Assembly (NCBI RefSeq): GCF_027579695.1 | Contig: NC_083575.1 | Span: 36,527,154 to 36,591,153, forward strand | Length of the DNA: 64,000 bases | Direction of reading: 5' to 3' | Source: Neoarius graeffei | Taxonomy: Eukaryota; Chordata; Actinopteri; Siluriformes; Ariidae | Shown: positions 10,234-21,489 of the stretch, in pieces | Numbering within the stretch: position 1 is the first letter of the stretch | How the letters are laid out: every line of letters begins with the position of its first letter | Notes under the pieces: model-generated | The model's database searches: none | What the model saw: only the letters and a program-made list of their open reading frames with translations | What the model was told of the DNA's origin: nothing | Made by a program: the position numbers and the translations under genes

Positions 10234-11970
10234 CAGTGGCGGCTCCTGAATTTTTTTTCAGGGGGGGCAATTTTCCCCCGTTATGTCTACACGGACCGTA
10301 AATGTCCACAGGACTGAAGTAAATTGACCTAGGTAGCAAATCAATTGGCTGAACTTGTTTTTGTCTGGTAAATTCAGATATCAATATAGACAATATCTCT
10401 TCTCTCCACTAGGTGGCAACACTGAACAAGTTAAAGGTGGCAAACTAAGGTAGCCTCGCAAACTAGACCCACCCGCCTAGCGGCCAAAAATATTTTTGCC
10501 TACGAGTGGCAAATATTCACATTTAGTCTGGCTTGCCAGGCTAAAACTAAGGAAGATTCATTGTGAAGCCTTCAAAGCAAAACATCTGGCATCACAATCA
10601 ATTAATATTACATTACTCATTTATTTTCTCATATTATTCCAGTATTCTATAATAAGTAGACACAAATTCTTAATTATAAACATATTCTAATTTCTTCAAT
10701 TCTAAAGAATGCAATTAAAGTGGCAGGATATAAATCCAAAACAAGTGTTTATTTAAGTTTTGAAAAAGATGAAGAAAAGCATAATCATCAAACATGTGCA
10801 GCTTAATTATGTGGGGTTTTTTTATATGGAATTGCACCATTTTAACAACAAATAATTCTAAATAAATTCTGCAGTTTTTTTCCCCAAGAATTCCTCCAGA
10901 AAGCCATGCCTTAAGAGGAAATTTAAAGTATTACAAGCATGCCGATGAACACAAAAGGCTTTAGTTATTTAGCTATATACACACACAAGGTTACACAAGG
11001 TTTTGTAGTCAGTGCAACTTGGCTTAACAAGTTGGAAAAAAGGTAAGGTGCTGCTGGCTCCAATGAACACATATACTGTACAATATATAAAAACTGAAAA
11101 TATGCTTAATTTACACCAAGTCAGAGAGAACTTGAGGCTACTGAAATATTCCAAGCATGGCAATGTTAAACTGCCATTGGTAAAACAAAAACATGGCAAT
11201 GTTAAACTGCCATTGGTAAAACACACACACAAAAACAACTTTTGCCTAGTAAATTCAATATCAGATATCACTGTACCGTCTGCTGTGCTACTTCCAGGGT
11301 GGAAGAGAGCGCAAGGGTAGCAAAAAAGAGCACTGACTACATCACAGCCAGCTAGCCAAGTTTTCCGGTGGTACCAGTTCTTGTTAAAACCTCTTGAGTA
11401 GGTCTTCTCCCCCTTCGTAGACACTTGCTTGATGTTTAAATTCGGTCTAGGAGGTCCTAGCTGTTTGATTGCCGTTTTCTCCTCATTGGTATGACGACTA
11501 AAGGGAACTTCTTTCAGAGACGCTATCGTATTGTTGCACTCAACACTCGCCGCCATCTTCATAGAATGTTCACACATTTCCCGCGCAAGTTGCGTTTTCC
11601 AGCCCAAAATTATGTTCAAAACCCACCAAAATGCTCTTAAAACCAATCTGGCAACACTTGCGCGGCGCAACAGGCGTATGACGTAAGCACGCTGCTTGTG
11701 CGAGCACATAAAACCTAATAGAAAATGCATTGGGAGCAGGATTTTCGAAAAAAACGTACGTACCATTAGTGTCAATGGGAGATTTTGGGCCAAATCTGAA
11801 CCTGACAGAAATCGCCCCAAAAGGGCGTGGCTACACCAGGCGCGACCTTAGCCTGATTGGACAATGACATTACTGTTGGTAGTAGGAGTAGATTAAAAAA
11901 AGAAAAAAAAATCTCCCTCCCTGTTTGGGAGTGCGTCGCCCAAATCGCCCCTATTAACGAGCCGCCAGTG
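10234..11970 (-). mobile_element. hAT element (inner), non-autonomous
   Basis: The ends CAGTGGCGGCTC and GAGCCGCCAGTG are perfect 12-bp TIRs. The flanking octamers CGTTGTCC (10226-10233) and CTTTGTCC (11971-11978) match at 7 of 8 bases. The only coding part is a TTF-type finger exon on the minus strand. The interior is AT-rich and includes a tandem doublet of GGCAATGTTAAACTGCCATT near 11158-11216. Confidence 0.85.
11272..11562 (-). pseudogene. 5' exon of a hAT transposase with TTF-type zinc finger
   Basis: From a likely start at 11562 (MKMAASVE) the frame runs about 97 residues. It contains SRGFNKNWYHRKTWLAGC and ALFCYPCALFHP, the W-x-x-C...F-C-x-P-C signature of the TTF zinc finger found at the N-terminus of ZMYM/52-kDa-repressor-like hAT proteins. 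A GT near 11272 (GACG/GTACAG) could be the donor. The downstream catalytic exons are missing. A longer upstream frame from 11820 lies mostly in the terminal region and is unlikely to be coding. Confidence 0.7.
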
Positions 11971-11993
11971 CTTTGTCCACCTCTGCCTATATG

Positions 11994-12250
11994 TTTTGAA
12001 ATACTTCAATTTTCCCTTTTTTTCTCTTTTGGATCACCTGTGGCATCGAGGTACATGGCCCACAGGTGTGGACCTTATACATTGTGCAAATAGCACACCA
12101 TATCCAAGTATTTACCTGTGGGCTGTGTGTTTGTTTTACTTCTGAAAAGCTCATTCTTTCCTGTATTTAAAGGAGATACGCAGAACCTTTATTTTTAAAT
12201 AAATTTCTGAGTGGATAGTATCTCCATCCTTGACTCTTGCATGCTGCATA
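11994..12250. other. No gene seen
   Basis: This is a spacer between the nested hATs and the THAP-containing stretch. No repeat family is recognised. Confidence 0.4.
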
Positions 12251-12743
12251 AATGGGAATAAAATATATATATTTGAGAGTTAAGATCAACCGCAAAGTTG
12301 GCATTCGAGCTGCCCCGCTGAGCCAGCCAGCCCTGAGTGCGTGACGTCACAGCGGTAACCGGTTTTAAGGCCGAGGCCTTTTACAGCTATAGACCAAAGT
12401 CATATAAATAAAAATTTATGGTGAAGGTAAGAAATACCGTTACCGACTTGCTCAACTAAGACTGATTTGACTTCACTGATTGTCGGTTGACTCTCATTAA
12501 AACAGGATAGGTGTTATAACTTGTGCAACATACATGTACATGCATGCATTTTCACTGATAAAACATAAAAGGCTCATTAAATAATCAGATGAACTGAGAC
12601 GATCACATTCTGAAGCAAATTAAATAATCTTATACCGGTAACTTAAACACACGATACAAGTTACATGTATTAATCTAAATGCAGGTAAACAACGAGTGTT
12701 GTTTTGTATCCAAATGAGAGTCGCTTTTTACCTGTCTGTGTTT

Positions 12744-13388
12744 TCATTTCTTGAAGGCCGACCTTGTGGCCGATTGTTTTGAAACAGTCTGTCTTTCAGT
12801 TGTTCGTTCAGTTCTCTGTTTATTCACTTCTTCCAAGTAAGGGTGAGATATTGCTGCTGAGGCGAGCATATCCAGTGGAGAAATCAGACGGCTGGTCCAC
12901 TCATTCTCCATTTTCTCCATACTGAGTACTCCGCCATTACTGCTCGGCGCAAGCAATTACTAAAACCCGGGACAGGACATCACCGGTTTTAGCAACAACC
13001 ACGGAGAGGTCACTGCCCGAGCGATAATATGTCCCATTCCGTCCCGGGTTTTAGCAACGACCCTCAGCTCACACTCCGGGAGAACTGGTGCAACTGAACT
13101 TACTTTCCTTTTGTTATAGTTTTCTTTTCCTTTAATTGTTGGTACTGCACCCTCTTTCAATACAGGCTTATGGCCAATGCTCCTCAACAGATCAGAGGTC
13201 TCGTATGAGTCTTCAATAAAATGTGCAGAGCAGAGGAGAGACCACTTTGTAGCCACCCAATGTGCCCATGAACTTCTTGCAAAATGCATCCAAATCTTTG
13301 CAGTTTGAACATTCTTGGGCCATGAATGCAACGTAAATCCACCTTCTGTCGTGTTGCTACACCGGCCAGCAACACATCTACGTGGCAT
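12744..13388 (-). pseudogene. THAP-domain protein fragment from a DNA transposon
   Basis: Starting at 13388 the frame encodes a complete THAP DNA-binding domain: C5 and C10, then C53-x2-H56, with the closing AVPTI motif at residues 81-85. THAP domains bind DNA in P-element-type and other transposases and in host THAP proteins. At about residue 110 the frame enters a small inverted-repeat insertion (12959-13065). Beyond it, coding resumes at 12956 with ENEWTSRLISPLDMLASAA and SHPYLEEVNKQR. Nearby copies of GTGACGTCAC (around 12341 and 13487) lie outside the coding part in inverted-repeat-like surroundings, suggesting transposon ends. A domesticated host gene is less likely given the insertion. 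Confidence 0.65.
12959..13065. mobile_element. Small palindromic insertion inside the THAP coding sequence
   Basis: The segment begins CTAAAACCCGGGACAGGACAT and ends GTCCCGGGTTTTAG, forming inverted ends with a second internal GGTTTTAGCAAC copy. It separates two parts of the THAP protein frame. I read it as a roughly 105-bp MITE; no clean TSD was defined. Confidence 0.5.
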
Positions 13389-13709
13389 CGTGATAAATTA
13401 ACTCAAAATGGAGGATCGGAGTTGCAGTCAACTCTGTGTTTTAGTATAGCAGAAATGGCTATGAGACCGATAGACTTCCTGCTGTGACGTCACAGACGTC
13501 AAGGTCATTCACTCAGACCGCTACCTATATGAATCACTTTAATCATAAAAATTACTATATTAGATTTATTGTTAACGCTTAAAACTATTCCTGTGCCATC
13601 CTTGAGGTCTCAAGGCATTTATAAACAAAAAGTGAGGCCATGGCTCTGCGTATATGTTTTAAGTGTGAGCATATATCTCGGTCGAGCCCACACTAAGAGT
13701 TATTGTGTG

Positions 13710-13731
13710 TGTGGGGGGGGGGGGGGGGGGA
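13710..13731. repeat. Poly-G tract
   Basis: A run of about 19 G residues follows GTGTGTGT. It is prone to length variation and assembly error. Confidence 0.9.
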
Positions 13732-14743
13732 TCACTGTAAAACGTCTATCATTAAGGGGTTTGTGGCAGGATATTTTCTTTAATATTTCAAAAAGTAAAG
13801 GAAAATAGAACTTGTCTCACTGCATCCAGAGAAAACAGATGGAAACATATTTCTCTTTTACAAAAGTGTATAAACTAAAGGAAGAACATTGTTACACCAA
13901 TTATTTCTACACTTTATCCTCATTTCCAGTAATCAAGAAATAAATAGAAGTTATTACACAGTTGCGCGAAGATATGAAGTTTATCTTCGAGTTGTGAAAA
14001 TATTCACTAGTGAGTGACGTGAATGAGTTCTTTATATGATATGGATATATTTATATATTAATTATATTATAATGTTCTTTTTATTCTATGGACACATCCA
14101 CAAAGGAAAAAAAACCATTAAAATTTTGAACTGGTTCACCATTTTGACAACGTGCATCTAGTCAGTGGGAAGACACTGGGAGTGACGTCATCAGAGTGAA
14201 ATATCAGAAAATACGTCACTCAGATCTGTGATATATTTCACATAAAAAAATGTGAGTTTTTTAACACTAGAAGTCCTATTTTCAAGCCAACGTGTGATTT
14301 TTTTTTTTTATACAGACACATTCACAAACAAAAAGTACCCGAATTTATGAAAACAATTCATTAATTTCCTCATGATTAACATATAGAGATGTATATCACG
14401 GTTTTGGTTCTCCATGTCCTGGATGGAGCTCGTTTGAAAAATATGAGTGGCTTATTTCCCAGTAAAACACTTGTGTCCATATATTATAAAACAATATGTA
14501 TTTTTAGCACCAACAGCATAGAAGAACTGATGTGTTGTTGTCTTGACAGTTTGGAAGGACTAGCAATTACTGACAAATAACTATGTTTTTTATTTATTTT
14601 TGGATAAGAAAATTACTTGGCTATTAAAAATGATAGTTAAATTGATAGTTTTATTGTACTCAGGCAGTTTATTGCTAAAAGTCACCCAAAAATCCTGCCA
14701 TGGATCACTGAACTTGAGTGACAGAAGAAGAAGAAGAAGAAGA
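13732..14743. other. No gene seen
   Basis: AT-rich sequence with several GTGACGT-type motifs near 14010 and 14183. A (GAA)n run sits at 14726-14748. No coding evidence. Confidence 0.4.
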
Positions 14744-15100
14744 AGAAACCTTTATTTGTCACATGCACACTTCAAGCGCAGTGAGATTCATCCTCTGCAT
14801 TTAACCCATCTGAAGCAGTGAACACACGCACACGCACACCCAGAGCAGTGGGCAGCCGCACTACAGCGCCCAGGGAGCAGTCAGGGCTTAGATACCTTGC
14901 TCAAGGGCACTTCAGCCCAAGGCCACCCTACGTTAACCTAACTGCATGTCTTTTGGACTGTGGGGGAAACCGGAGCACCCAGAGGAAACCCACGCAGACA
15001 CAGGGAGAACATGCAAACTCCACACAGAAAGGCCCTCACCGGCCACAGAGTTCAAACCCAGAACCTTCTTGCTGTGAGGTGACAGGGCTAACCAGAAGGA
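14744..15100 (-). repeat. Composite SINE-type repeat, minus orientation
   Basis: The right part (about 14935-15100) is the head of the tRNA-derived SINE in reverse, with the complement of GGTTAGCCCTGTCACCTCAC at its end. The left part (CCTTTATTTGTCACATGCAC through TTGCTCAAGGGCACTTCAGC) is another common fish retroelement segment. The two are fused at about 14934. Confidence 0.7.
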
Positions 15101-15148
15101 CGCTAATATAAAACTAACCCAGTTTGCTCTGTTTCTTGCCAAGTTATT

Positions 15149-15835
15149 TTAAAGTGCATATCACGGGTAAATTCAGGAGCAAGATCAATGTAATTCTCCT
15201 ATTTTATATTAAACTTTGGTCAAATATCCGTCACATTTTGCATTTTGTGCAATTTTTTTACCTTGCGCAATACCAGAAAAATTCAGTTAAAATCAAGCCA
15301 TTTGAGGCGAATTGGTCCGCCTCTGAAAAAACTTTCCATTTGAATTTCCCAGGAAACATTGATTTTCATGACGGCGCGTGCGGAACGCTTCCCTCTGAAT
15401 CCTACATCAGCGCTGGTTTGTTTATGAGAAAACGACCTGGTGGTTTTCTGCGAATTTCTTCAACGTTATCGCGTAATTATTAAAATGGTTAACAGATGTA
15501 TCGTAGGAGGGTGTAGCAACACCAATCTTGATGGGATTAGTACTCATCGTTTTCCAAAAGACCGGACAATGAGAGAGAAATGGGAGCGCTTGGTCTACAC
15601 AGGCTGTGCACTGAAACCATGCAAAGCTCGCGCAGCCTGCTGGCGCTTCTGCACGTGACGTCACGAATCTGGCTCCAGACTCCCTTGGGATTTTTCCAGA
15701 TGCGTTTTGTTATTTTATTTTTTTCTGCTGTCGACAGATGGACTTGTGCAAAATTACCCTTCTGGATGAGTGTGTAAAGGGACTTACTTTCATATAAAAA
15801 AAATGAAATTGGTCCAGAATATATATGCACTTTAA
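15149..15835 (+). mobile_element. THAP-exon-bearing MITE, copy 1
   Basis: TTAA lies at both ends (15149-15152 and 15832-15835), with inverted ends AGTGCATAT...ATATGCACT. A second copy lies at 25592-26241. The conserved interior includes a leader with GGTAAATTCAGGAGCAAGAT, a THAP start exon, and a 3' part with ACAGATGGACTTGTGCAAAA. It is non-autonomous. Confidence 0.8.
15485..15658 (+). pseudogene. THAP-domain 5' exon in MITE copy 1
   Basis: ATG at 15485 starts MVNRCIVGGCSNTNLDGIS, the C-x4-C opening of a THAP domain, then HRFPKDRTMREKWERLVYTG. The expected C-x2-H second half is not encoded, so a second exon is missing. The position that is a good donor in copy 2 (GCAG/GTGATG) reads GCAC/GTGACG here. 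DNA binding alone is unlikely. Confidence 0.7.
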
Positions 15836-16092
15836 ACTATGGTGTTTTCATGGATATTCACTGCTGTAATTTAGTGTAAATTTAGCTGAGATTGGCATCA
15901 TTTCTTTGTCTACTCTCACAGATAGTTTCTTAAACTGTCAGAATATGAAGTGAAATATCACTGACTTATTTATTCACTTTTGTGGTAATTTTTCTGTAGT
16001 CCTTGCTGTGCAAAATTGCTCACATTATATAAATATAGTTTCCTCAGGTAGCATGTTTTCAGCATAATTATCCGTTTTCTCCTGCTTTTTCC

Positions 16093-16346
16093 TCATCTCA
16101 TTATCTCTAGCCGCTTTATCCTGTTCTACAGGGTCGCAGGCAAGCTGGAGCCTATCCCAGCTGACTACGGGCGAAAGGCGGGGTACACCCTGGACAAGTT
16201 GCCAGGTCATCACAGGGCTGACACATAGACACACAACCATTCACACTCACATTCACACCTACGGTCAATTTAGAGTCACCAGTTAACCTAACCTGCATGT
16301 CTTTGGACTGTGGGGGAAACCGGAGCACCCGGAGGAAACCCACGCG
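16093..16346 (-). repeat. tRNA-derived SINE, 3' part
   Basis: The reversed tail (CTCATCTCATTATCTCTAGC) and body are present to CCCACGCG at 16346, where the SINE stops abruptly. The tRNA-like head is missing. Confidence 0.88.
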
Positions 16347-16522
16347 AATTGAAGGAGGCACCTGAAGACCATTATAACATGGAAAAAGGGAAAAACTCAT
16401 CTCAAAAGGGCAACTGCTTGTTGATGATGAAGACAGAGTGGCAGTACAGTGATTACTTTGTGTATTTTACAGACGTTTACATATGTAAATATATTTGTGT
16501 GTTTTACCTGAAAGCTCTTTAA
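16347..16522 (+). other. Possible 3' end of a transcription unit
   Basis: A short frame (through EAPEDHYNMEKGKNSSQKG) ends in TAA at 16520-16522, overlapping AAATAAAG, a candidate polyadenylation signal. It is directly followed by the 130-bp duplicated block. It could be the last exon of an upstream + strand gene such as the channel, but the sequence before it is SINE without a convincing pyrimidine tract. Confidence 0.2.
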
Positions 16523-16643
16523 ATAAAGAGATGCTTGCCAAGACTTCCAACTGCATGCTTTTCTATTTGTAAGTCTGTCTAAGATATTATTAAATACACA
16601 TTGTAGATTCTAACCATTTCATCTGTTGTCTGAACATAATATC

Positions 16644-16652
<9 letters not shown>
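16523..16652. repeat. Right copy of the 130-bp perfect duplication
   Basis: Identical by eye to 1-130. It runs into a long (TA)n tract. Confidence 0.85.

Positions 16653-16701
<49 letters not shown>
16648..16701. repeat. (TA)n microsatellite
   Basis: Uninterrupted TA repeats continue on the far side of the hAT MITE (17583-17620), showing that the MITE inserted into one TA array. Confidence 0.95.
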
Positions 16702-16704
<3 letters not shown>

Positions 16705-17579
16705 TGCTGTCAAAAATGTTGCGTTATTAACGCGTTAACTTGACTCAATTTTAACGGCGATAATTTTTTTATCGCGAGATTAACGCTCTGTGACATGATG
16801 TAGGTTTTTCATAAGCTTTTGAAACTGCCAGGAACTTGGAACAGCGACTTTGCTTAGAAAACCGATAGCAGCTAGACTGTAATGCCACGCCCCGCACAGC
16901 CAGAGTCCTCTCCCCTCCCCCCCCAAAGAACCAGCGCGGGCAGGGCGCGCTAGTAGAACTGGGATTTATGGCTCTTTGATGGGATCCGCATCTTTGTGAT
17001 CCGTTCTTTGAAAAGAGCCATTCAAAAGACTGGCTCATTTGGCTCTTTTTAAATATTTATTCAGTTTTAAGAAGACAGTGTCTAAAGAAGCCAGATCCCT
17101 CTGAACTGTAAACTCAATGCCATCCCAGAAATCCTTCCTGTAATATGCAGATTTGGCCGCCTCTGATTGGACAGCGTGACGCATCAACAGGCAGAAAGTG
17201 TAAAAGTACAAAATGTGTTAAGTGACCTGAAACAGTAAAGATCAGATTCAATGCAATATTTATCAACGAACAACGGAGATTAAAAAAAAAAAGATGGATA
17301 ATTCAACAGTAGATCATTTCACTCATGGTTCTCTTGTTAGCCCCGCGCCGGTGCTCGGCTTAGGTTTCACTTTGCAGTGGCTGTGTCAAGACGTGTTATG
17401 CTTTGCAATAAAAAAAAAAAACATTGGTACAAAGCAAAAAAAAACTTTTTTATGCTGATAAGAGAATTACAATGTTTTTTTATGTGACAAAAATATGCGA
17501 TTAAATTGCGATTAATCGTGAGTTAACTATGACAGTTGCGACATTAATCGCGATTAAATATTTTAATCGCTTGACAGCA

Positions 17580-17582
<3 letters not shown>
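16702..17582. mobile_element. hAT-type non-autonomous element in (TA)n
   Basis: TAGTGCTGTCAA and TTGACAGCACTA are perfect 12-bp TIRs. Subterminal regions are rich in ATTAATCGCGATTAA and GTTAACG motifs. The flanks are TA repeat on both sides, so the TSD is hidden in the array. No transposase is encoded. Confidence 0.88.
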
Positions 17583-17623
<41 letters not shown>

Positions 17624-17819
17624 GGTGTTGATCATTTGAAACACTCCTCACTAAATTTACCATGACTTCTGAGCAATAAATAATTCACCAATGCTGTTGA
17701 TCTTTTCTTTTCCTGAATAACTCTTACTTTTTTTCACTTTCTTAGTGAACAGGTTACAATTTTCTCCTGTGCTAACACATGTATTTGTCACATACATGTC
17801 TTTATAAACCTTGCTTTGT

Positions 17820-17975
17820 GCACAAGATCATTGTCATGCTGGAACATGTTTAGGCCCCTTAGTCCCAGTGAAGGGAAGTTGTAATACTACAGGATACAAA
17901 GACGTTCTAAACAATTGTGTGCTTCTCACTTTGGTCAGGTGTCCACAAACATTTGGCCATGTAGTGTATGTTTGA
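17820..17975 (-). pseudogene. Degraded Tc1-like fragment
   Basis: TCATTGTCATGCTGGAACAT and GTGTCCACAAACATTTGGCC are motifs found in a widespread fish Tc1 family (transposase in reverse and terminal region). Reading frames are destroyed. Confidence 0.45.
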
Positions 17976-18259
17976 GGAGGTGTCTTGGTAATGCAGGAGG
18001 TAATATCGCCATCTCACACACTCCAGAGTGTTTTGGTCCTGAGCTTGGGTTACGATCTGTGGGTTTCAATCCTTTGGGTTTCCACCCCCTCCCCAAAACA
18101 TGATTGTAGGTGGACTGACTATGCTACATTGCCAGTAGCTGTGAACCATTGAATATTAACATTACATTTTATTTTCAAAGCCGTTCAGAATTGTGAACAA
18201 ACAGAAAATTCATTCTGGAAATGTTTATTTGTATGCAGTTGTATTGGCTCTTGCACACT

Positions 18260-18640
18260 TTTGTGTCAAAGAAGAAGACAAAGTCATCTATATCCCCCAC
18301 CCTGTATACCAACTATATACCAAGTTTCAAAATATTATTTGTCACATTTTTCAAGTTCTGCTGCAGGAAACCAACCCTACCTCTTTACACTGACCTCAGC
18401 AGCCCATGGCATAAACCCACCGGACCTTTGGTCCAGGTGAGCTAAAAATTAAAACTTCTCACATTTCTTAGTATCAAAAAGCACATAAACATTACTTAAT
18501 CAAACACATATACCAACTTTCAAGACCATATCACTCATAGATATCTTCAGTAGTTTTAAAGATATGGCCTGGAAAGGAAAACATGACTGGACAGACGGAC
18601 CGACCCACCCAGTTTTTATATCCCCCTACAAACAATAATT
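18260..18640. repeat. Unclassified dispersed repeat
   Basis: Two related pieces contain ATATACCAACTATATACCAA and ACCAACTTTCAAGACCATAT, followed by GACTGGACAGACGGACCGAC. The style suggests an old interspersed repeat without coding capacity. Confidence 0.35.
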
Positions 18641-18887
18641 AGCATTGTACAACCCTAAATTTGGTGTCATCTATTAAATTACATTTGTATGTGTGCCATA
18701 AGCAGAATTTGTTCTTTGTTCTTTTTTCATTTGGAAAATCCCGTGCTGAGGGTTCCTAAGGCTTCTCAGAGAGTAAACACTGAGCTAGGTAAAAGTGATT
18801 GCTAAAGATAAATGAAACTAAATGCTCACCACAAGGTTTTTAATAGTAGAATGTATTGGAAGCTGCATTATCTATGAAATGTGATCT

Positions 18888-19045
18888 GGCTGTCTGTGTG
18901 AATGTGTGAGCATGGTGCCCTGTGATTGACTGGTGGAAGTTCATTGTGTTCTTTCTCGCACCCAGTGTTCCTGGGATAGACTTCCAGATTCACTGCAACC
19001 CTGACCAGGATAAAGTAGCTACTGAAGATGAATAAATGAATGAAT
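18888..19045 (+). repeat. 3' half of another fish SINE
   Basis: CGCACCCAGTGTTCCTGGGATAG-like sequence is followed by GACCAGGATAAAGTAGCTAC and a GAATGAATGAATG tail. This is the standard 3' part of a fish tRNA-SINE. It is diverged and lacks its head. Confidence 0.6.
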
Positions 19046-19472
19046 GAGAAAAGTTTGACATTAATTGCCTTACTGGTGTGATAATTTCTTTTTTCTTTCC
19101 TTTTTTTAAAAATAGCATGTCTATGATACAGTATTAGTAGGAGTAATTCACACAGTTTCCTTTCAATCAGCACTGATCAGCTGGTAAAGATGGTCGACCA
19201 ATTTGGCCAACTCAGCCTGTGTTTTGGTAGCTGGTACTTGGATTTTTTTAGCAGGGTAGAGATAAAGGTATAATAGCAGAGCGGAGCCTCATACTTAAGG
19301 GAATATGGTAATGCATTGACCTGATTTTTGATGGCTTGACTGTACGATGTCCGTACATATGTACGAATGACAAACGTATATCACCACAGGGTACCTGATT
19401 GTAAGTGCAAGACAACATCTCATAAACACTTGACCACTGGACAACAAAATTTGTCTTTATTTATATAAGATA

Positions 19473-21070
19473 CAACCCCGATTCCAAAAAAGTTGGGGCA
19501 AATTGTAAATAAAAACGGAATGCAATAATTTACAAATCTCAAAAACTGATATTGTATTCACAATAGAACATAGACAACATATCAAATGTCGAAAGTGAGA
19601 CATTTTGAAATGTCATGCCAAATATTGGCTCATTTGAAATTTCATGACAGCAACACATCTCAAAAAAGTTGGGACAGGGGCAATAAGAGGCTTGAAAAAT
19701 TAAAGGTACAAAAAATGAACAGTTGGAGGACCAAATTGCAACTCATTAGGTCAATTGGCAATAGGTCATTAACATGACTGGGTATAAAAAGAGCATCTTG
19801 GAGTGGGAGCGGCTCTCAGAAGTAAAGATGGGAAGAGGATCACCGATCCCCCTAATTCTGCGCCGACAAATAGTGGAGCAATATCAGAAAGGAGTTCGAC
19901 AGTGTAAAATTGCAAAGAGTTTGAACATATCATCATCTACAGTGCATAATATCATCAAAAGATTCAGAGAATCTGGAAGAATCTCTGTGCTTAAGGGTCA
20001 AGGCCGGAAAACCATACTGGGTGCCCATGATCTTCGGGCCCTTAGACGGCACTGCATCACATACAGGCATGCTTCTGTATTGGAAATCACAAAATGGGCT
20101 CAGGAATATTTCCAGAGAACATTATCTGTGAACACAATTCACCGTGCCATCCGCCGTTGCCAGCTAAAACTCTATAGTTCAAAGAAGAAGCCGTATCTAA
20201 ACATGATCCAGAAGCGCAGACGTCTTCTCTGGGCCAAGGCTCATTTAAAATGGACTGTGGCAAAGTGGAAAACTGTTCTGTGGTCAGACGAATCAAAATT
20301 TGAAGTTCTTTATGGAAATCAGGGATGCCGTGTCATTCGGACTAAAGAGGAGAAGGACGACCCAAGTTGTTATCAGCGCTCAGTTCAGAAGCCTGCATCT
20401 CTGATGGTATGGGGTTGCATTAGTGCGTGTGGTATGGGCAGCTTACACATCTGGAAAGACACCATCAATGCTGAAAGGTATATCCAGGTTCTAGAGCAAC
20501 ATATGCTCCCATCCAGATGACGTCTCTTTCAGGGAAGACCTTGCATTTTCCAACATGACAATGCCAAACCACATACTGCATCAATTACAGCATCATGGCT
20601 GCGTAGAAGAAGGGTCCGGGTACTGAACTGGCCAGCCTGCAGTCCAGATCTTTCACCCATAGAAAACATTTGGCGCATCATAAAACGGAAGATACGACAA
20701 AAAAGACCTAAGACAGTTGAGCAACTAGAATCCTACATTAGACAAGAATGGGTTAACATTCCTATCCCTAAACTTGAGCAACTTGTCTCCTCAGTCCCCA
20801 GACGTTTACAGACTGTTGTAAAGAGAAAAGGGGATGTCTCACAGTGGTAAACATGGCCTTGTCCCAACTTTTTTGAGATGTGTTGTTGTCATGAAATTTA
20901 AAATCACCTAATTTTTCTCTTTAAATGATACATTTTCTCAGTTTAAGCATTTGGTATGTCATCTATGTTCTATTCTGAATAAAATATGGAATTTTGAAAC
21001 TTCCACATCATTGCATTCCGTTTTTATTTACAATTTGTACTTTGTCCCAACTTTTTTGGAATCAGGGTTT
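19473..21070 (+). mobile_element. Tc1-like transposon with one nonsense mutation
   Basis: TA flanks it (19471-19472 and 21071-21072). The ends CCGATTCCAAAAAAGTTGGG and CCCAACTTTTTTGGAATCAG are inverted. A second copy of the AAAAAAGTTGGGAC motif lies inside each end (about 19660 and 20867). The TIR region extends about 90 bp. Confidence 0.9.
19828..20850 (+). pseudogene. Tc1-like transposase with an in-frame TGA
   Basis: The natural start is [19 protein letters not shown] at 19828; an upstream in-frame ATG (19774) lies in the leader. From it the frame would be 340 codons, the family length, ending TAA at 20848-20850. Catalytic residues are D154 (WSDESK), D244 (QHDNAKPH) and E279 (SPIENIW), giving DD34E. 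A single TGA interrupts codon 231 (20518-20520), most simply a CGA-to-TGA change at a CpG. No frameshift was found. It is otherwise intact, so inactivation looks recent. Confidence 0.9.
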
Positions 21071-21199
21071 TAGATGGGTTTTTATCCAGTGCTTATTTTT
21101 AATTTGCTTTTTAAAAAATTACATGGGATTACTTACGAACACATTTTACGGAAAATATTTACAACAGTTTCATATAAAAGTAGTTAAAACAGTTTTATT

Positions 21200-21470
21200 A
21201 GTCCACTAGCTTGTTGGACAGTTGACAGTTTCTGTCATGTAAGGGCGATAGACAGATGTAATTGCAGGAAGAGTTTTATTGAAAGTACGCGAGTAAACAG
21301 ATCCAAAATTTAGACAAAGGCAGAGCTGAAAAACAGGCAGTGGTCGAGTGAGGCACAGACAGGATATGAGAGGTAATACAATACTCAAAGTCCAAAAACA
21401 CAAACAGGGTCAAAACCAGAAAAGTGATACAAAATACAAGGCTTTCGCAAAATTTGTGTATCTTTATATG
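21200..21470. repeat. Unclassified A-rich repeat
   Basis: The composition and phrases (AAAACAGGCAGTGGTCGAGT, CTCAAAGTCCAAAAACACAA) recall the insert at 7408-7712. The family is not recognised. Confidence 0.35.
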
Positions 21471-21489
21471 TATACCTGGGCTAACCATT

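Larger units (their letters stand above)
9100..11985 (+). mobile_element. hAT element (outer), non-autonomous, carrying another hAT
   Basis: The left end CAGAGGTGGACAGTAATGAAG pairs with the right end that finishes GTCCACCTCTG at 11985. The flanking 8-mers (CCTATAAA at 9092-9099, CCTATATG at 11986-11993) agree at 6 of 8 positions, consistent with an aged hAT TSD. The subterminal ends contain repeated ACTTAAGTA motifs. Only a 5' finger exon remains of the gene. The inner hAT 10234-11970 landed about 15 bp from the right end. Confidence 0.8.

Noticed and set aside
10969-11820. Full 283-aa minus-strand frame as one protein
   Set aside because: Only the part from 11562 to about 11272 resembles a TTF finger. 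The N-terminal part lies in the hAT end and the C-terminal part is low-complexity repeat.
16347-16522. Terminal exon of the channel gene
   Set aside because: It has no pyrimidine tract (SINE lies immediately upstream) and no recognisable homology. It is kept only as a low-confidence note.
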